From Brevibacillus dissolubilis (GTDB lineage Bacteria > Bacillota > Bacilli > Brevibacillales > Brevibacillaceae): a DNA stretch of 64,000 nt. The stretch covers positions 124,001 through 188,000 of the forward strand of contig NZ_VCNA01000003.1 of the NCBI RefSeq assembly GCF_006170445.1. The letters are read 5' to 3'. A program made the position numbers and the translations under genes. The notes beneath the pieces are model-generated. The model made no database searches. It was given only the letters and a program-made list of their open reading frames with translations, and was not told the DNA's origin. Shown piece by piece: positions 50,046 to 59,870 of the stretch; position 1 is the stretch's first letter; every line of letters starts with the position of its first letter.

Positions 50046-50765
50046 TTATTTTGGCACCTCAAGCTTGTAGCCTACACCCCATACGGTCGCAATCATGTTG
50101 GCCGCTTGCGGGGAGACCTTGTTCAGCTTTTCACGCAGACGCTTGATATGGGTGTCAACGGTACGCAGATCGCCGAAGAAGTCATAATGCCAGACATCCT
50201 TGAGCAGCTCCTCGCGGGTGAATACCTTATCAGGTGAAAGTGCAAGATAGTGCAAAAGCTCGTACTCTTTTGGTGTCAGGTTGACTTCTTGCCCGTTGGC
50301 TGTCACCTTGTGTGCATCATGATCGATGGTCAAATCAGGGAAGACGATCACAGAATGGCTGGTCACCACCGGATCGGTCTTGAGGAAGGCGGTCGCAGAT
50401 GCGCGGCGCAGGATCGCTTTGACACGGAAGACCACTTCACGCGGGCTGAACGGCTTGACCACATAGTCGTCCGCTCCGGCCTCGAAGCCATGCACACGGT
50501 TGGTCTCCTCCCCCTTGGCGGTCAGCATGATGATCGGTGTCGCTTTGTGCTCACGGATGCGCTGGCAGACTTCAATTCCGTCGATTCCAGGCAGCATCAG
50601 GTCGAGCAGGATCGTGTCATAATCAGAGGCGAGCGCCATCTCCAGCGCCTGTTCGCCATGCTCGGCTTCATCGATGACGAAATTTTCTCTTTCTAAGTAC
50701 ATTTTCAAAAGACGTCTGATGCGCTCTTCGTCATCCACAATTAAGATTTTTGCTTCTTTCTCCAC
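50046..50765 (-). CDS. resD: response regulator ResD
   Basis: ResD is the OmpR-type activator of resABC, cytochrome and fermentation genes. The 239-residue protein has the receiver with ILIVDDEERIRR, the phospho-Asp in LLDLMLPG and the Lys in VVKPFSP. A winged-helix domain ends in TVDTHIKRLREKLNKV and VWGVGYKLE. I chose the GTG at 50765 because GGGGTGAT precedes it by five bases; an earlier GTG overlaps that site. It is separated from resC by a terminator. Confidence 0.96.
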   Translation of the reverse strand: MEKEAKILIVDDEERIRRLLKMYLERENFVIDEAEHGEQALEMALASDYDTILLDLMLPGIDGIEVCQRIREHKATPIIMLTAKGEETNRVHGFEAGADDYVVKPFSPREVVFRVKAILRRASATAFLKTDPVVTSHSVIVFPDLTIDHDAHKVTANGQEVNLTPKEYELLHYLALSPDKVFTREELLKDVWHYDFFGDLRTVDTHIKRLREKLNKVSPQAANMIATVWGVGYKLEVPK

Positions 50766-50815
50766 AACTATCACCCCAGAGTCAATTCATACTGTACATG
50801 TTTACAAGAATAAGC

Positions 50816-50847
50816 CAAAAAGCTGGTCAAAAACCAGCTTTTTTTTC
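50816..50847. terminator. terminator between resC and resD
   Basis: AAAAAGCTGGT pairs with ACCAGCTTTTT across a short A loop and is followed by more T. It ends the resABC group. Confidence 0.9.
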
Positions 50848-50855
50848 CATTGATC

Positions 50856-52082
50856 TTACACACCTGCATAGGAGTGAAGCCCTGCAATCACCAGGTTGAC
50901 CACGACAAGCGTGATCAGGATAATCACGAACCCGGCAACCGCCATCCATGCAGATTTGACACCCAGCCAGCCTTTGGAGAGACGCAGGTGAAGGTATGCA
51001 CTATAGAACAGCCAGACGATCAGTGCCCATACCTCTTTCGGATCCCAACCCCAGAAGCGGCCCCATGCTTCGTTCGCCCAGATCATCGCAAAAATCAACG
51101 CACCCAGCGTAAAAATCGGATAACCGATGGCAATCGCACGGTAGCTGATCTCGTCGATCAATTCAGGGTCGATATCGTCAAGCGTAGGCTGCATCGCCGC
51201 AGCAAGCCGCTTGCGGAGCAACAGACGGATCAGTCCGTACAGAACGACACCTGATAAAACAGACCAGATCATTGTATTTAATTTGCGGGCCGCGTCTTTC
51301 CCTTCCATGAAGCCCGGTGCTTCAAACAACGGCGTGATCGGACCCGGTTGGACGATTTTGGATTCCTGTGGAGCCACAATCGCAGGCAGCTTGTATTCTA
51401 CGGTCAGCATACGCTCCACGACGGTCGGCTCATCTGCCTTGTACTGCGGGAACTCAAACACGGTCTTCTGATTGAGGTTGGCAAAAACAGTCGACACAAT
51501 AATGAAGCCGACCATCATCAGCACGACACTGATGACGAATTCAAGCCATTTGGTTGATTTGGTAGAGACCTGCTGCGGCACGGTGCGGATCAGATACATC
51601 AGACCTGACGCAAAGCCTACCGCGAGAATCCCTTCCCCGAGTGCGGCGGTGGTGACGTGAATCTGCAGCCAGTAGCTTTGCAGCGCCGGAATTAACGGCG
51701 TAACCTCTTTTGGGAAGACACTCGCATACGCCAGCATGATTGCAGCCAACGGAACGGCAAACGCACCGAGGATGGTCATCCGGTAGATTCGATACAGAAT
51801 CAAAAAGCCGATGACGATACAGTAGGACAGGAATGCGATGAACTCAAACATGTTACTGGTCGGGCTGTGTCCCCCTGCGATCCAGCGAATCGCGACATAG
51901 CCTGTCTGAGACAAAAAGCCGATGAAGGTAATCGCGAAGCCGATGCGTCCAAAACGCTGCTGATGCTCTTTCGGATCGCGGTTGGCCCACTTTTTCCCGG
52001 TGATGGCGACCGCATATACGATGGTCGAGACCAGGTATAGCACAAATGCAAGTAAAAGTAAGTTGTTACTCAGTTGAATCAA
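50856..52082 (-). CDS. resC: cytochrome c synthesis protein ResC/CcsB-type
   Basis: ResC with ResB forms the System II haem transport and ligation complex for cytochrome c. The 408-residue protein has about eight membrane segments and the tryptophan-rich haem motif WANEAWGRFWGWDPKEVW, with conserved His residues on each side. The start is TTG, and it overlaps the ResB stop codon (TTGA). It ends before a strong terminator. No apocytochrome gene is in the window. Confidence 0.95.
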   Translation of the reverse strand: MIQLSNNLLLLAFVLYLVSTIVYAVAITGKKWANRDPKEHQQRFGRIGFAITFIGFLSQTGYVAIRWIAGGHSPTSNMFEFIAFLSYCIVIGFLILYRIYRMTILGAFAVPLAAIMLAYASVFPKEVTPLIPALQSYWLQIHVTTAALGEGILAVGFASGLMYLIRTVPQQVSTKSTKWLEFVISVVLMMVGFIIVSTVFANLNQKTVFEFPQYKADEPTVVERMLTVEYKLPAIVAPQESKIVQPGPITPLFEAPGFMEGKDAARKLNTMIWSVLSGVVLYGLIRLLLRKRLAAAMQPTLDDIDPELIDEISYRAIAIGYPIFTLGALIFAMIWANEAWGRFWGWDPKEVWALIVWLFYSAYLHLRLSKGWLGVKSAWMAVAGFVIILITLVVVNLVIAGLHSYAGV

Positions 52083-53758
52083 GTCGGACGAACCTCCTTC
52101 TCCTTTTTGGATTTTTTCTTGTCAACGTCTGGTGCAACGGTTATCGGAATCGGAAGTTGGAGCGGTTCGATGATCTGGTTGACTTCCTGACGCAATCCGA
52201 ACCAGTTTTTGTTGGTATGACCTGCCAGATAGAGGCGGTCACCCTCCCTGTGGAACCAGATCCGGCGGTGCTGCCAGTAGAAGCCCATGACCAAGCCGAC
52301 CATGGAGATAAAGCAACCGAAATAGATCAATGGAATCATCGTGTCTTTACGTACCATCAGACCAGTGACATCAAGCAGGTCTGGTTTACGGATGGCCAAT
52401 TCATAGACAGGATTGGTTTCATTGGAGATCAGTGAGCCGGAGACGTAGACGAGCTTCTCTTTCACCTTGCCGTCAGAGACCTCCAAGGCGACCATCGGGT
52501 TGTTCGGTGCGCTTGATTTGGTAGATGGCATCCCGTTTTTATCCATGAAGAAATCTGGGTAGTAATCGAGCACGCGGACGGTGATGCCTTCGCCCACCTT
52601 TTGCTCGGCAGCCGGTTCGTACAGGTCGACTTTGATCTGGCCTACGCGTTGGTTGTTGGTACGGTTAACCAGGTCAAAATTGAGTGCGCCCAGCTCCATC
52701 TCACGTTTACCGGATTGGTAGTAGGAGATGCTTTCATGGGTCAATGGGTGGTTGACGCGTACCGAGCCTTCTGTCACTTGCGTAAGCTTCGGCGGTGCGC
52801 CTGCTACCCCTTCGTTTTCGTTGAGATAGATGATGAGCTTACTCTCGAAGTTTTTCGGGATGACTTCCCCTTCTTTGATCGGCAGATCTTGCGCGAACTC
52901 GTCTTCGGAGTAGTATTCGGTCTTGTACTCTACGTTTTTCACATAGTAAGGTGTGTTCGGTACAGAGATGGTCTGTCCCTCGCGCACCCAGACGAAATCG
53001 TCCATATAGAAGCCCGGCACACTGCGCAGCAGAACGCCCAGCAGGAACAGGATTAGACCGACGTGGTTGATATAAGGACCCCAGCGGCTGAAACGGGCTT
53101 TTTCCCCCATGAGAGAGTCGCCGTTCTGGAATACGCGGTATCCTTTTTTCTTCAGTCCTTCTGCGGCCTTCTCCAGAGTTTCACTTGTGTTGAAGGAAAC
53201 GCCTTCATCAGTGACACCGTGCATCTTTTGCCCGAGGTAAAAGGACAAGTGCTGATTGAGACGCGGTTTTTTCAGTGCTTTGTACAGCGGAATGATCCGG
53301 TCCAAGCTACAGATGACAAGCGACATCCCGATCATCACGAGCAGGGTGACGAACCACCAGGACGAGTAGAGATTATGGAAGCCTAAGAGATAGTAGAGAT
53401 CCCCAAGCGTGCCATAGGTGGTGCTGTAGAACTGGGCGACGCTCTCCTCTGTCGGTACGGGAACCGGGATATAGCGCTGCTGCGGGAAAATCGTACCCAC
53501 CCCGGACGCAATCAAAGTGATTACGATGAGGATAATAGCGATTTTGACGGAAGAGAAAAAGTTCCATACTTTGTCGATCGGTGATCTGGTGTTGATTTTG
53601 GAGCGGCGTGCCATCCCCTCATAGCGCATACTCGGGAATTCGGGAGCTTGTGGGTCCTGAGTCTGGATGTATGCTTCTGTCGGCTTTCCGCAGGCTTCAC
53701 AAAGGCGCGTACCGACCGGGTTCGTATGTCCGCATTCACATTTACGAGTATCATTCAT
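52079..53758 (-). CDS. resB: cytochrome c synthesis protein ResB
   Basis: The 559-residue partner of ResC has a short cytosolic zinc-ribbon-like N-terminus (CECGHTNPVGTRLCEACGK, four cysteines in residues 8-26). It has three membrane segments in the first half, a large outer domain from about residue 220, and a last membrane segment near 470 followed by a basic tail. GTGAGGAAATCCT precedes the ATG. It lies 16 bases after resA and overlaps resC. Confidence 0.95.
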   Translation of the reverse strand: MNDTRKCECGHTNPVGTRLCEACGKPTEAYIQTQDPQAPEFPSMRYEGMARRSKINTRSPIDKVWNFFSSVKIAIILIVITLIASGVGTIFPQQRYIPVPVPTEESVAQFYSTTYGTLGDLYYLLGFHNLYSSWWFVTLLVMIGMSLVICSLDRIIPLYKALKKPRLNQHLSFYLGQKMHGVTDEGVSFNTSETLEKAAEGLKKKGYRVFQNGDSLMGEKARFSRWGPYINHVGLILFLLGVLLRSVPGFYMDDFVWVREGQTISVPNTPYYVKNVEYKTEYYSEDEFAQDLPIKEGEVIPKNFESKLIIYLNENEGVAGAPPKLTQVTEGSVRVNHPLTHESISYYQSGKREMELGALNFDLVNRTNNQRVGQIKVDLYEPAAEQKVGEGITVRVLDYYPDFFMDKNGMPSTKSSAPNNPMVALEVSDGKVKEKLVYVSGSLISNETNPVYELAIRKPDLLDVTGLMVRKDTMIPLIYFGCFISMVGLVMGFYWQHRRIWFHREGDRLYLAGHTNKNWFGLRQEVNQIIEPLQLPIPITVAPDVDKKKSKKEKEVRPT

Positions 53759-53774
53759 AGGATTTCCTCACTTA

Positions 53775-54296
53775 CTACGGCTTGATTTTCTCCACCTTTT
53801 CCTTGATGATTTCTTCACTCATCGGGCCGACGAATACGTCTTGGATCTCGCCGTCCTTATCGATGAAGTAGGTGGCTGGGATGGAGCTGACTTTATAGAC
53901 TTTGGTTACCTCACGCTTTGGGTCCATCCAGATTGGGAATGTCACACCCATCTGTTTGGCGAACTGGGTAGCGGTGATCTCGGATTCACCGATGTTCAGA
54001 CCAATAAATACGACTCCTTGGTCTTTATAGGTATGCCACATCTTCTCAAGAGCAGGCATCTCCTCTTTACAAGGCTCACACCAGGAACCCCAGAAGTTGA
54101 CCACGACGCCTTTTCCACGCAGATCGGTCAGCTGTACAGACTTGCCGCCTACCTCTGTCGAGTAAAAGTTGGGCGCAGTGTCGCCTTTGCCGACGACATC
54201 GTCCTGGGAGAGGCTGGAATAGATCGCAAACACCAGCGCAGCTACCAAAACACCTAGGATCGCCACGCGTATCGGCGTACGGTTTTCTTTATTCAT
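53775..54296 (-). CDS. resA: thiol-disulfide oxidoreductase ResA
   Basis: ResA reduces the CXXCH cysteines of apocytochrome c outside the membrane. The 173-residue protein has an N-terminal membrane anchor (about residues 10-29) and a thioredoxin fold with WGSWCEPCKEEMP (the CEPC active site near residue 72-75) and the cis-Pro region SIPATYFID. AGGTGGGATACCAAC precedes the ATG at 54296. It is the first gene of resA-resB-resC. Confidence 0.95.
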   Translation of the reverse strand: MNKENRTPIRVAILGVLVAALVFAIYSSLSQDDVVGKGDTAPNFYSTEVGGKSVQLTDLRGKGVVVNFWGSWCEPCKEEMPALEKMWHTYKDQGVVFIGLNIGESEITATQFAKQMGVTFPIWMDPKREVTKVYKVSSIPATYFIDKDGEIQDVFVGPMSEEIIKEKVEKIKP

Positions 54297-54397
54297 GTTG
54301 GTATCCCACCTATCTTGCATACATTACTTACTATTATAGCGTAGTGCAACAATGTGACCGCCGACATATTTTGACCAAGTTTTGAACAGTATGTCGG

Positions 54398-55138
54398 TTA
54401 GCGGTTCACTTTGACTAATTCTTGCTTCAGACGGGTCACTTCTGCTGCTGTCAGATGACGGTATTTGCCCGGCTTAATCCCCTCCAGGTTCAAAAAGCCG
54501 ACACGAATCCGCTCCAAGTGAATGACCGGATGCCCAATCGCCTGACACATCCGGCGTACTTGGCGGTTGCGCCCCTCATGGATGGTCAGCTCGATCAACG
54601 TGCGGTTACGGGACGGATCGCTATCGAGAATCCGCGCCTTCCCGGGTGAGGTCATGCCGTCGTCGAGCATGATGCCTGTTGCAAGCTTTTCTACTTTTTC
54701 TTTACTAGGATTGCCTTTTACCCATGCGCGGTAAACTTTGTCAATCTCATAGGATGGGTGGGCAAGCTGATTAGCCAATTCTCCGTCATTGGTCATGATC
54801 AAAAGACCGGACGTATCGAAGTCAAGCCGGCCTACAGGATAGACGCGTTCTTTTATGTCTTTGACCAGCTCGACTACCGTGCGGCGGCCTTGTGGATCGC
54901 TCGCGCTGGTGATGACTCCGGTCGGTTTGTTCAACAGTATGTATACATGCTTCTCTTCCGCAATCGGCTTGCCGTCCACAGTGATGTTGTCCTGTGTCGG
55001 ATCAACCTTGGTCCCAAGCTCCTTGACTGTCTGCCCGTTGACCTGGACGCGGCCGCCCAGGATCAGTTCCTCACAGGCACGGCGTGAAGCGACTCCGGCG
55101 TGAGCCAATACTTTTTGCAATCGTTCCATCTGTTCCAT
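54398..55138 (-). CDS. rluB: ribosomal large subunit pseudouridine synthase B
   Basis: RluB makes pseudouridine in 23S rRNA (position 2605 in E. coli numbering; 2633 is reported in Bacillus). The 246-residue protein has an N-terminal S4 domain (RLQKVLAHAGVASRRACEEL, to about residue 60) and the catalytic core with GRLDFDTSGLLIMTNDG, holding the active Asp. The later motif GRNRQVRRMCQAIGHPV follows. A second ATG three codons on is an equally good start. It lies between spmB and resA as in Bacillus. Confidence 0.94.
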   Translation of the reverse strand: MEQMERLQKVLAHAGVASRRACEELILGGRVQVNGQTVKELGTKVDPTQDNITVDGKPIAEEKHVYILLNKPTGVITSASDPQGRRTVVELVKDIKERVYPVGRLDFDTSGLLIMTNDGELANQLAHPSYEIDKVYRAWVKGNPSKEKVEKLATGIMLDDGMTSPGKARILDSDPSRNRTLIELTIHEGRNRQVRRMCQAIGHPVIHLERIRVGFLNLEGIKPGKYRHLTAAEVTRLKQELVKVNR

Positions 55139-55196
55139 GTATGTAATGACACCCCCACAACATGATACCCATAACTATCAGTGTGGACAAGAATAA

Positions 55197-55237
55197 AAAC
55201 AAAAAAACTTCCCTGTGGTAAGAGAAGTTTTCACAAA
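55197..55237 (-). terminator. terminator of spmB
   Basis: On the minus strand AAAACTTC pairs with GAAGTTTT across a loop and is followed by TTTGTTTTT. It overlaps the end of spmB and precedes rluB. Confidence 0.8.
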
Positions 55238-55773
55238 AAGATCAGATAGCAGACGATGATCGACGCGATGACCCCCATCAGATCCGACCACAGCCCCACT
55301 TTAAGCGCATACATGCCATTACGGATGCCGACTGCGCCGAAGTAGACGGTCAATACATACAGGGTGGTGTCAGTACTGCCCTGCATCGTGGAAGCGAGTC
55401 GCCCGAGCATCGAGTCTGGGCCATATTGGGCGATGATGTCTGTCGCGATGGCGAGCGATCCGGTACCAGAGAGCGGACGGAGCAAGCCAAGCGGGACGAT
55501 CTCAGGCGGGACATGCAAAAAGCTTAGTACCGGAGCCATCGTCGAAAGCAGCATATCCAAGGCCCCCGACTGGCGGAACAGGCTGATCGCCACCATCATC
55601 GCAACGAGGTGCGGCAAGATTTTGATCGTGGTGACGAATCCGCCTTTGGCACCATCGACGAATGTTTCGTACACAGGCACTTTTCTGAAATATCCATACA
55701 CAAGAATGAATGCGATCAGGACCGGAATGGCCCAGAGTGAGATGAGGGAAACCAATTGGTACAAGCCAGCCAC
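55231..55773 (-). CDS. spmB: spore maturation protein SpmB
   Basis: SpmB with SpmA affects spore core dehydration and heat resistance. The 180-residue protein has about four membrane segments and conserved sequence around VPVYETFVDGAKGGF and LRPLSGTGSLAI, the latter with the Gly/Ser-rich signature of the nucleoside-transporter-like family. The start is probably GTG at 55773, though a TTG three codons in has a better ribosome distance. It lies six bases after spmA. Confidence 0.94.
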   Translation of the reverse strand: MAGLYQLVSLISLWAIPVLIAFILVYGYFRKVPVYETFVDGAKGGFVTTIKILPHLVAMMVAISLFRQSGALDMLLSTMAPVLSFLHVPPEIVPLGLLRPLSGTGSLAIATDIIAQYGPDSMLGRLASTMQGSTDTTLYVLTVYFGAVGIRNGMYALKVGLWSDLMGVIASIIVCYLIFL

Positions 55774-55779
55774 TCCCCC

Positions 55780-56370
55780 CTAGCGAAGTTTTCGTCTATA
55801 TCGAAAGCGATACCAGCGGTCTAAGCCCAAGGCAAAAATCGTGGCAATAAACGAGGCAAGCAAAGTGGTACCGACGATCTCCACCGGGTTCTGGGAGCCG
55901 TACTGGATGCGGATCGCGATCATCGTGGTCGGAATCAGGGTGATGCTGGCCGTATTGATGGCAAGCAGTGTACACATCGCAGGTGAGGCAATCTCTTTGT
56001 TGGTATTGAGCTTCTGCAGCTCCTCCATCGCTTTGATCCCCATCGGTGTGGCCGCATTGCCCAAGCCAAGCAGGTTGGCACTCATGTTGGACAGGATGTA
56101 GCCGAGTGCGGGATGACCTTTTGGCACATCGGGAAATAAAAAGCGGACGAGCGGGGACAGAAGTCGTGCGAGCAGTTCTAATAGTCCGGCTTTTTCAGCG
56201 ATGCGCATCATCCCCATCCAGAAGATGAGGACGGAAAGGAGACCGAAGCAGACGGTGACGCCTGTCTTCGCTCCTTCGAATGTCGCTTGACTGATGACAT
56301 CGATTCGCCCGTTGACGGCAGCGACGACAATGCTGATGACGATGAGGACAAGCCAGATGACGTTAAGCAT
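55780..56370 (-). CDS. spmA: spore maturation protein SpmA
   Basis: This is the membrane partner of SpmB. The 196 residues match the B. subtilis length. It has several membrane helices and motifs GAKTGVTVCFGL, SNMSANLLGLGNAATPMG and TASITLIPTT. AGGGGGAGTCCTCC precedes the ATG at 56370. It overlaps dacB by eight bases and is followed by spmB; the three genes form the sporulation operon expressed in the mother cell under SigE in B. subtilis. Confidence 0.95.
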   Translation of the reverse strand: MLNVIWLVLIVISIVVAAVNGRIDVISQATFEGAKTGVTVCFGLLSVLIFWMGMMRIAEKAGLLELLARLLSPLVRFLFPDVPKGHPALGYILSNMSANLLGLGNAATPMGIKAMEELQKLNTNKEIASPAMCTLLAINTASITLIPTTMIAIRIQYGSQNPVEIVGTTLLASFIATIFALGLDRWYRFRYRRKLR

Positions 56371-57550
56371 GGAGGACTCCCCCTGCCATAATGTTCCATA
56401 CATAGGTCCACATTTGCTTGAAGCGGGACGCTGATTTGTCGGTCTTAAAGGTCGGGGATGCTTCCCCTACGGTCAGCGGAATTCTGCCGATGACGTCCTT
56501 GCCCAGATAAACGTTCAAAAAGCCGACATGCTCACCCACCATGCTGGTCGTGAGATTGCGGTCAAACAGACTGATCTTCGAGGTGACTTGATTCACTTCC
56601 CCACTACGGAACGGGTAGGTGAACTCGTTCATCGTAGTCAAAACCAGGTTCTCCTGCTGACGGTTGATCGTCATCTCTGGATCGACCGTATCGCCTTTGC
56701 CAATCACCTTGACCTGCTGATACTGCTGGAAGCCAAAATCCAACAGCTTGGCGTGGTCATCCCAGTCATCTGGTGCGTTGAGCGTGATCACCGCCAGTTG
56801 ACGTCCATCACGGGTGGCCGATGATGCCAGACAGCGTCGGGCCAGCTTGGTGTAGCCGGTTTTGACCCCGTCCGCTCCTTTGTAGAGGTGGAGCATCTTG
56901 TTTTTGTTTTGCAGGCGGCGGTCCCACTCCTCCCCTTCCCAGGAGATCGTCTTCACCTTAGTGCCGACGATTTCGCGGAAAATCGGGTTTTTGAGTGCGT
57001 ACGCCGAGAGTTTGACCATGTCTTCTGCGGTTGAATAGTGCATGTTGGAGTCATCGAGGCCGTGCGGATTGGTAAAATTGGTGTGGGTCATGCCGATCAT
57101 CGATGCTTTTTCATTCATCAGATGGGCGAAGCCTTGCACAGAGCCGCCCACATGCATCGCAATCGTCACAGCGGCGTCATTCCCGGAGCGAAGCATCAGG
57201 CCGTACAGCAGGTCTTCAAGTGTCAGCTTCTCCCCTTTTTTCAGGTAGATCGACGAGCCTTCTGTACCTACAGCCTGCTGCGGCACGGTCACGACATCCT
57301 TGATATCAGCTGACTCGATGGCGACAATCGCGGTCATGGTCTTCGTCAGACTGGCGATTCGCATGCGTTTGTCCGCGTTTTTGCGGTAGAGAATCCGTCC
57401 TGACGCCACGTCAATCACTGCTGCGGCTTGAGCCGAAACGTATGGTGCTCCTGCCGCTTCCGCCCTGCTGGCTACCCCGATTGGTGCAAGGATCATCTGC
57501 AACAAAAGAAAGACGACGAGTACGCCAGATGTTCGGTTCAGGTATTTCAT
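56363..57550 (-). CDS. dacB: sporulation D-alanyl-D-alanine carboxypeptidase (PBP5*)
   Basis: This penicillin-binding protein trims stem peptides of spore cortex peptidoglycan. The 395-residue product has a cleavable signal peptide (ending near EAAGAPYVSA). The three active-site motifs are SLTK with the nucleophilic Ser, SGND and KTG in DGVKTGYT. A C-terminal beta domain and a hydrophobic C-terminal helix follow, which should hold it at the membrane. GGGGAGGCAGTT precedes the ATG at 57550. Overlap with spmA marks it as DacB rather than DacF. Confidence 0.94.
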   Translation of the reverse strand: MKYLNRTSGVLVVFLLLQMILAPIGVASRAEAAGAPYVSAQAAAVIDVASGRILYRKNADKRMRIASLTKTMTAIVAIESADIKDVVTVPQQAVGTEGSSIYLKKGEKLTLEDLLYGLMLRSGNDAAVTIAMHVGGSVQGFAHLMNEKASMIGMTHTNFTNPHGLDDSNMHYSTAEDMVKLSAYALKNPIFREIVGTKVKTISWEGEEWDRRLQNKNKMLHLYKGADGVKTGYTKLARRCLASSATRDGRQLAVITLNAPDDWDDHAKLLDFGFQQYQQVKVIGKGDTVDPEMTINRQQENLVLTTMNEFTYPFRSGEVNQVTSKISLFDRNLTTSMVGEHVGFLNVYLGKDVIGRIPLTVGEASPTFKTDKSASRFKQMWTYVWNIMAGGVLHA

Positions 57551-57650
57551 AACTGCCTCCCCATACTTGGATTGAAACCAAACAGCTTCAAAAAATGGTT
57601 TGTACCAAGTATATGGAGACGAGTCCCCTGTTATACCCAAACTAGTCCGA

Positions 57651-58247
57651 CTACTTGTCGCCTTCAGTTGGAAGCTCGCCTTTATTGGTAAAGAGGGCTA
57701 CTGCCTCTTCTGGTTCTGTATCTAATGTGATGTTGATCGGTGGCTCTGGCAGATCAGTCAGTTCTCGCAGACCGAAATATTCCAGAAATTCTTTGGTCGT
57801 ACCATACAAAATCGGGCGTCCAATCCCCTCGGCCCGTCCAACTTCTCTGATCAGCGTCTTGGAGATCAGTGTGTTGAGCGCCTTCTCACATTTGACCCCG
57901 CGGATTTCTTCGATATCAGAGCGGGTGATCGGCTGCTTGTACGCCACGATCGCCAACGTCTCCAGAGCCGCTTGGGACAGCGAGGAATGGCTTGGGGAAG
58001 TGGCCCACTTTTCAAAATACGGTACATGCTCAGGCAGCGTGGTGAATTGATAAGCACGTGCCACCTCGACGATCTGAAGCCCGCGTCCCGTCCGGCGGAA
58101 GTCGGCCTTCATATCTTCGATCAGATCCACGATCGTCTCTTCCTCCACTTCCATGATCTCTGCGATCTGCTTGGCTTCAATGCCCTCATCGCCCGCCATG
58201 AAAATAAGTCCTTCGATCACACTTTTCATTTTGTCGTAATCTATCAT
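57651..58247 (-). CDS. scpB: segregation and condensation protein B
   Basis: ScpB is the second non-SMC subunit of the SMC condensin complex. The 198-residue protein is built of two winged-helix domains with [23 protein letters not shown] as its strongest signature, given in part, and GRPILYGTT. Its ATG overlaps the stop of scpA in an ATGA arrangement, with AGGAGAGG upstream. The C-terminal tail is acidic. Confidence 0.95.
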   Translation of the reverse strand: MIDYDKMKSVIEGLIFMAGDEGIEAKQIAEIMEVEEETIVDLIEDMKADFRRTGRGLQIVEVARAYQFTTLPEHVPYFEKWATSPSHSSLSQAALETLAIVAYKQPITRSDIEEIRGVKCEKALNTLISKTLIREVGRAEGIGRPILYGTTKEFLEYFGLRELTDLPEPPINITLDTEPEEAVALFTNKGELPTEGDK

Positions 58248-59011
58248 GGTGTCAGATGTTCCTCTCCTTTGGGTTGGTTCTCGCAGATCAGGATGTCCGC
58301 AAACAACTGATTCTGGACGCACGTGATCGCCTTGGTCTTCATCAGTTCCAACAGGGCCAGAAAGGTGGTGACAACCTCAGTGCGTGTAACCTGCGAGGAA
58401 AACAGCTGGGAAAAGCGGACCATCCCGCCCCCCACCTTGATCAGCGTGCGGATTTCTTTCATCCTGTCCTTGATCGAGATCTCGTCGCGGGAGACCTTGG
58501 TGATCGGGTCCTTGGTATTGATGCGGTTGAACGCTTTTTCCAGAGCGGCCAACAGGTCGTAGAGCGATACGTTGAGCACCGGCTTCTCTTCTTCGCGGAC
58601 ATATGGTGTCAGATCTTCCGCCGGGCGGGTGAAGACCTGTGAGCGCCCCGTCTCCATCTCGCGAAGCTGTTCGGCCATCTGTTTGAACTTTTTGTATTCG
58701 AGAAGGCGCATGACGAGCTCGTCGCGCGGGTCGGCCTCTTCCACATCCATATCAAAAAGCGGCTGAAACACATGCTCCTCCTTGCGCGGCAGAAGCATTT
58801 TGCTCTTGATCGAAAGCAGTGTGGCCGCCATCACGACGAACTCGCTGGCGATTTCCAGATGTAATTCCTGCATCGTATGGATCGTCGAGAGGTACTGTTC
58901 GGTGATCTGGGCGATCGGAATATCGTAGATGTCGACTTCGGCCCGGTCGATGAGGTGCAAAAGCAAGTCCAGTGGACCTTCGAACGAATCCAATTTGATA
59001 CTGTATGACAC
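58244..59011 (-). CDS. scpA: segregation and condensation protein A
   Basis: ScpA is the kleisin bridging the SMC heads. The 255-residue protein begins [20 protein letters not shown], the family signature, with an N-terminal helical domain and a C-terminal winged helix ([17 protein letters not shown]). The start is GTG at 59011. It is followed by scpB with a four-base overlap. It comes 69 bases after the M50 protease gene. Confidence 0.95.
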   Translation of the reverse strand: MSYSIKLDSFEGPLDLLLHLIDRAEVDIYDIPIAQITEQYLSTIHTMQELHLEIASEFVVMAATLLSIKSKMLLPRKEEHVFQPLFDMDVEEADPRDELVMRLLEYKKFKQMAEQLREMETGRSQVFTRPAEDLTPYVREEEKPVLNVSLYDLLAALEKAFNRINTKDPITKVSRDEISIKDRMKEIRTLIKVGGGMVRFSQLFSSQVTRTEVVTTFLALLELMKTKAITCVQNQLFADILICENQPKGEEHLTP

Positions 59012-59080
59012 GTTGTTCTCGCCTGCTTTCTGATAAGTACTTCGCTCGGTTCCACATCATCGGTATGTTGGTTTCGTATC

Positions 59081-59743
59081 CTACATACCCAAAACGATGC
59101 TGCTTAATATGTCATCCATGATTTTATACGCATAGGCAAATGGTACATCAATGATAGACCGCATCGGCGGAAGGAAGATCAGCATCAACAAAAGCCATGG
59201 CCCATAAATGTCTAACTGGTAAAAAAAGCGTTCCCATCGGCGTGGAGCAAGGTAACGGAAGATCTTGGAGCCATCCAGCGGGCTGATGGGGAGCAAGTTA
59301 AAAATAAACATCGCAACGTTAATAATGAAGGAGAAACGCAGGGTCTCATAAATGGCAATTTGCACTTTTTCGTGCATGCCGCCAAATGTATCATGGGAAG
59401 CGGTGTAATAAAAAATAATCCCAAAAAGAAACGCCAGCACAATATTCGTAAACGGCCCTGCCGCGGACACCCATACAATCCCCAGACGCTTGTTGCCACG
59501 GAAATTCAATGGATTAATCGGCACAGGTCTCGCCCAACCGAATGGTCCGAACAGGATCAAAATTAATCCAAACGGATCAATGTGGGGAATCGGATTAAGG
59601 GTAAGCCTTCCTTGGTTTTTCGCTGTATCATCACCGAGTCGCCATGCCACATAAGCATGTGCCCACTCATGCACAGAAAATGCAATCACAAACGCTATTA
59701 ATCGAAACGGCACTGTGGCCCAGTCAAAATGAAATAAATCCAC
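59081..59743 (-). CDS. M50 family intramembrane zinc metalloprotease
   Basis: The 220-residue protein has HEWAH (the HExxH zinc site, residues about 25-29) within a membrane helix, and NLLPISPLDG, the second site with the third zinc ligand Asp. Six hydrophobic segments are visible. It is of the short site-2-protease type, without PDZ domain, like B. subtilis YwhC or the YpuF-neighbour proteins. The start is GTG with AGAGGGGG upstream. The substrate is unknown. Confidence 0.9.
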   Translation of the reverse strand: MDLFHFDWATVPFRLIAFVIAFSVHEWAHAYVAWRLGDDTAKNQGRLTLNPIPHIDPFGLILILFGPFGWARPVPINPLNFRGNKRLGIVWVSAAGPFTNIVLAFLFGIIFYYTASHDTFGGMHEKVQIAIYETLRFSFIINVAMFIFNLLPISPLDGSKIFRYLAPRRWERFFYQLDIYGPWLLLMLIFLPPMRSIIDVPFAYAYKIMDDILSSIVLGM

Positions 59744-59830
59744 GAGGCAAGCCCCCTCTATGTATCGGTCAAAGTGTGTTCAGCAAGTTTATCCATCAAA
59801 AAGAATCTACTTACTAGAATACCAATTGAA

Positions 59831-59870
59831 AGGCAAAAAGAAAAGCCCCGCATCAAGCAGAGCTTTTCTT
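59831..59870 (-). terminator. terminator of the CNNM/CBS gene
   Basis: On the minus strand AAAGCTCTG pairs imperfectly with CGGGGCTTT and is followed by TCTTTTT. It includes the last codons of the gene. Confidence 0.7.
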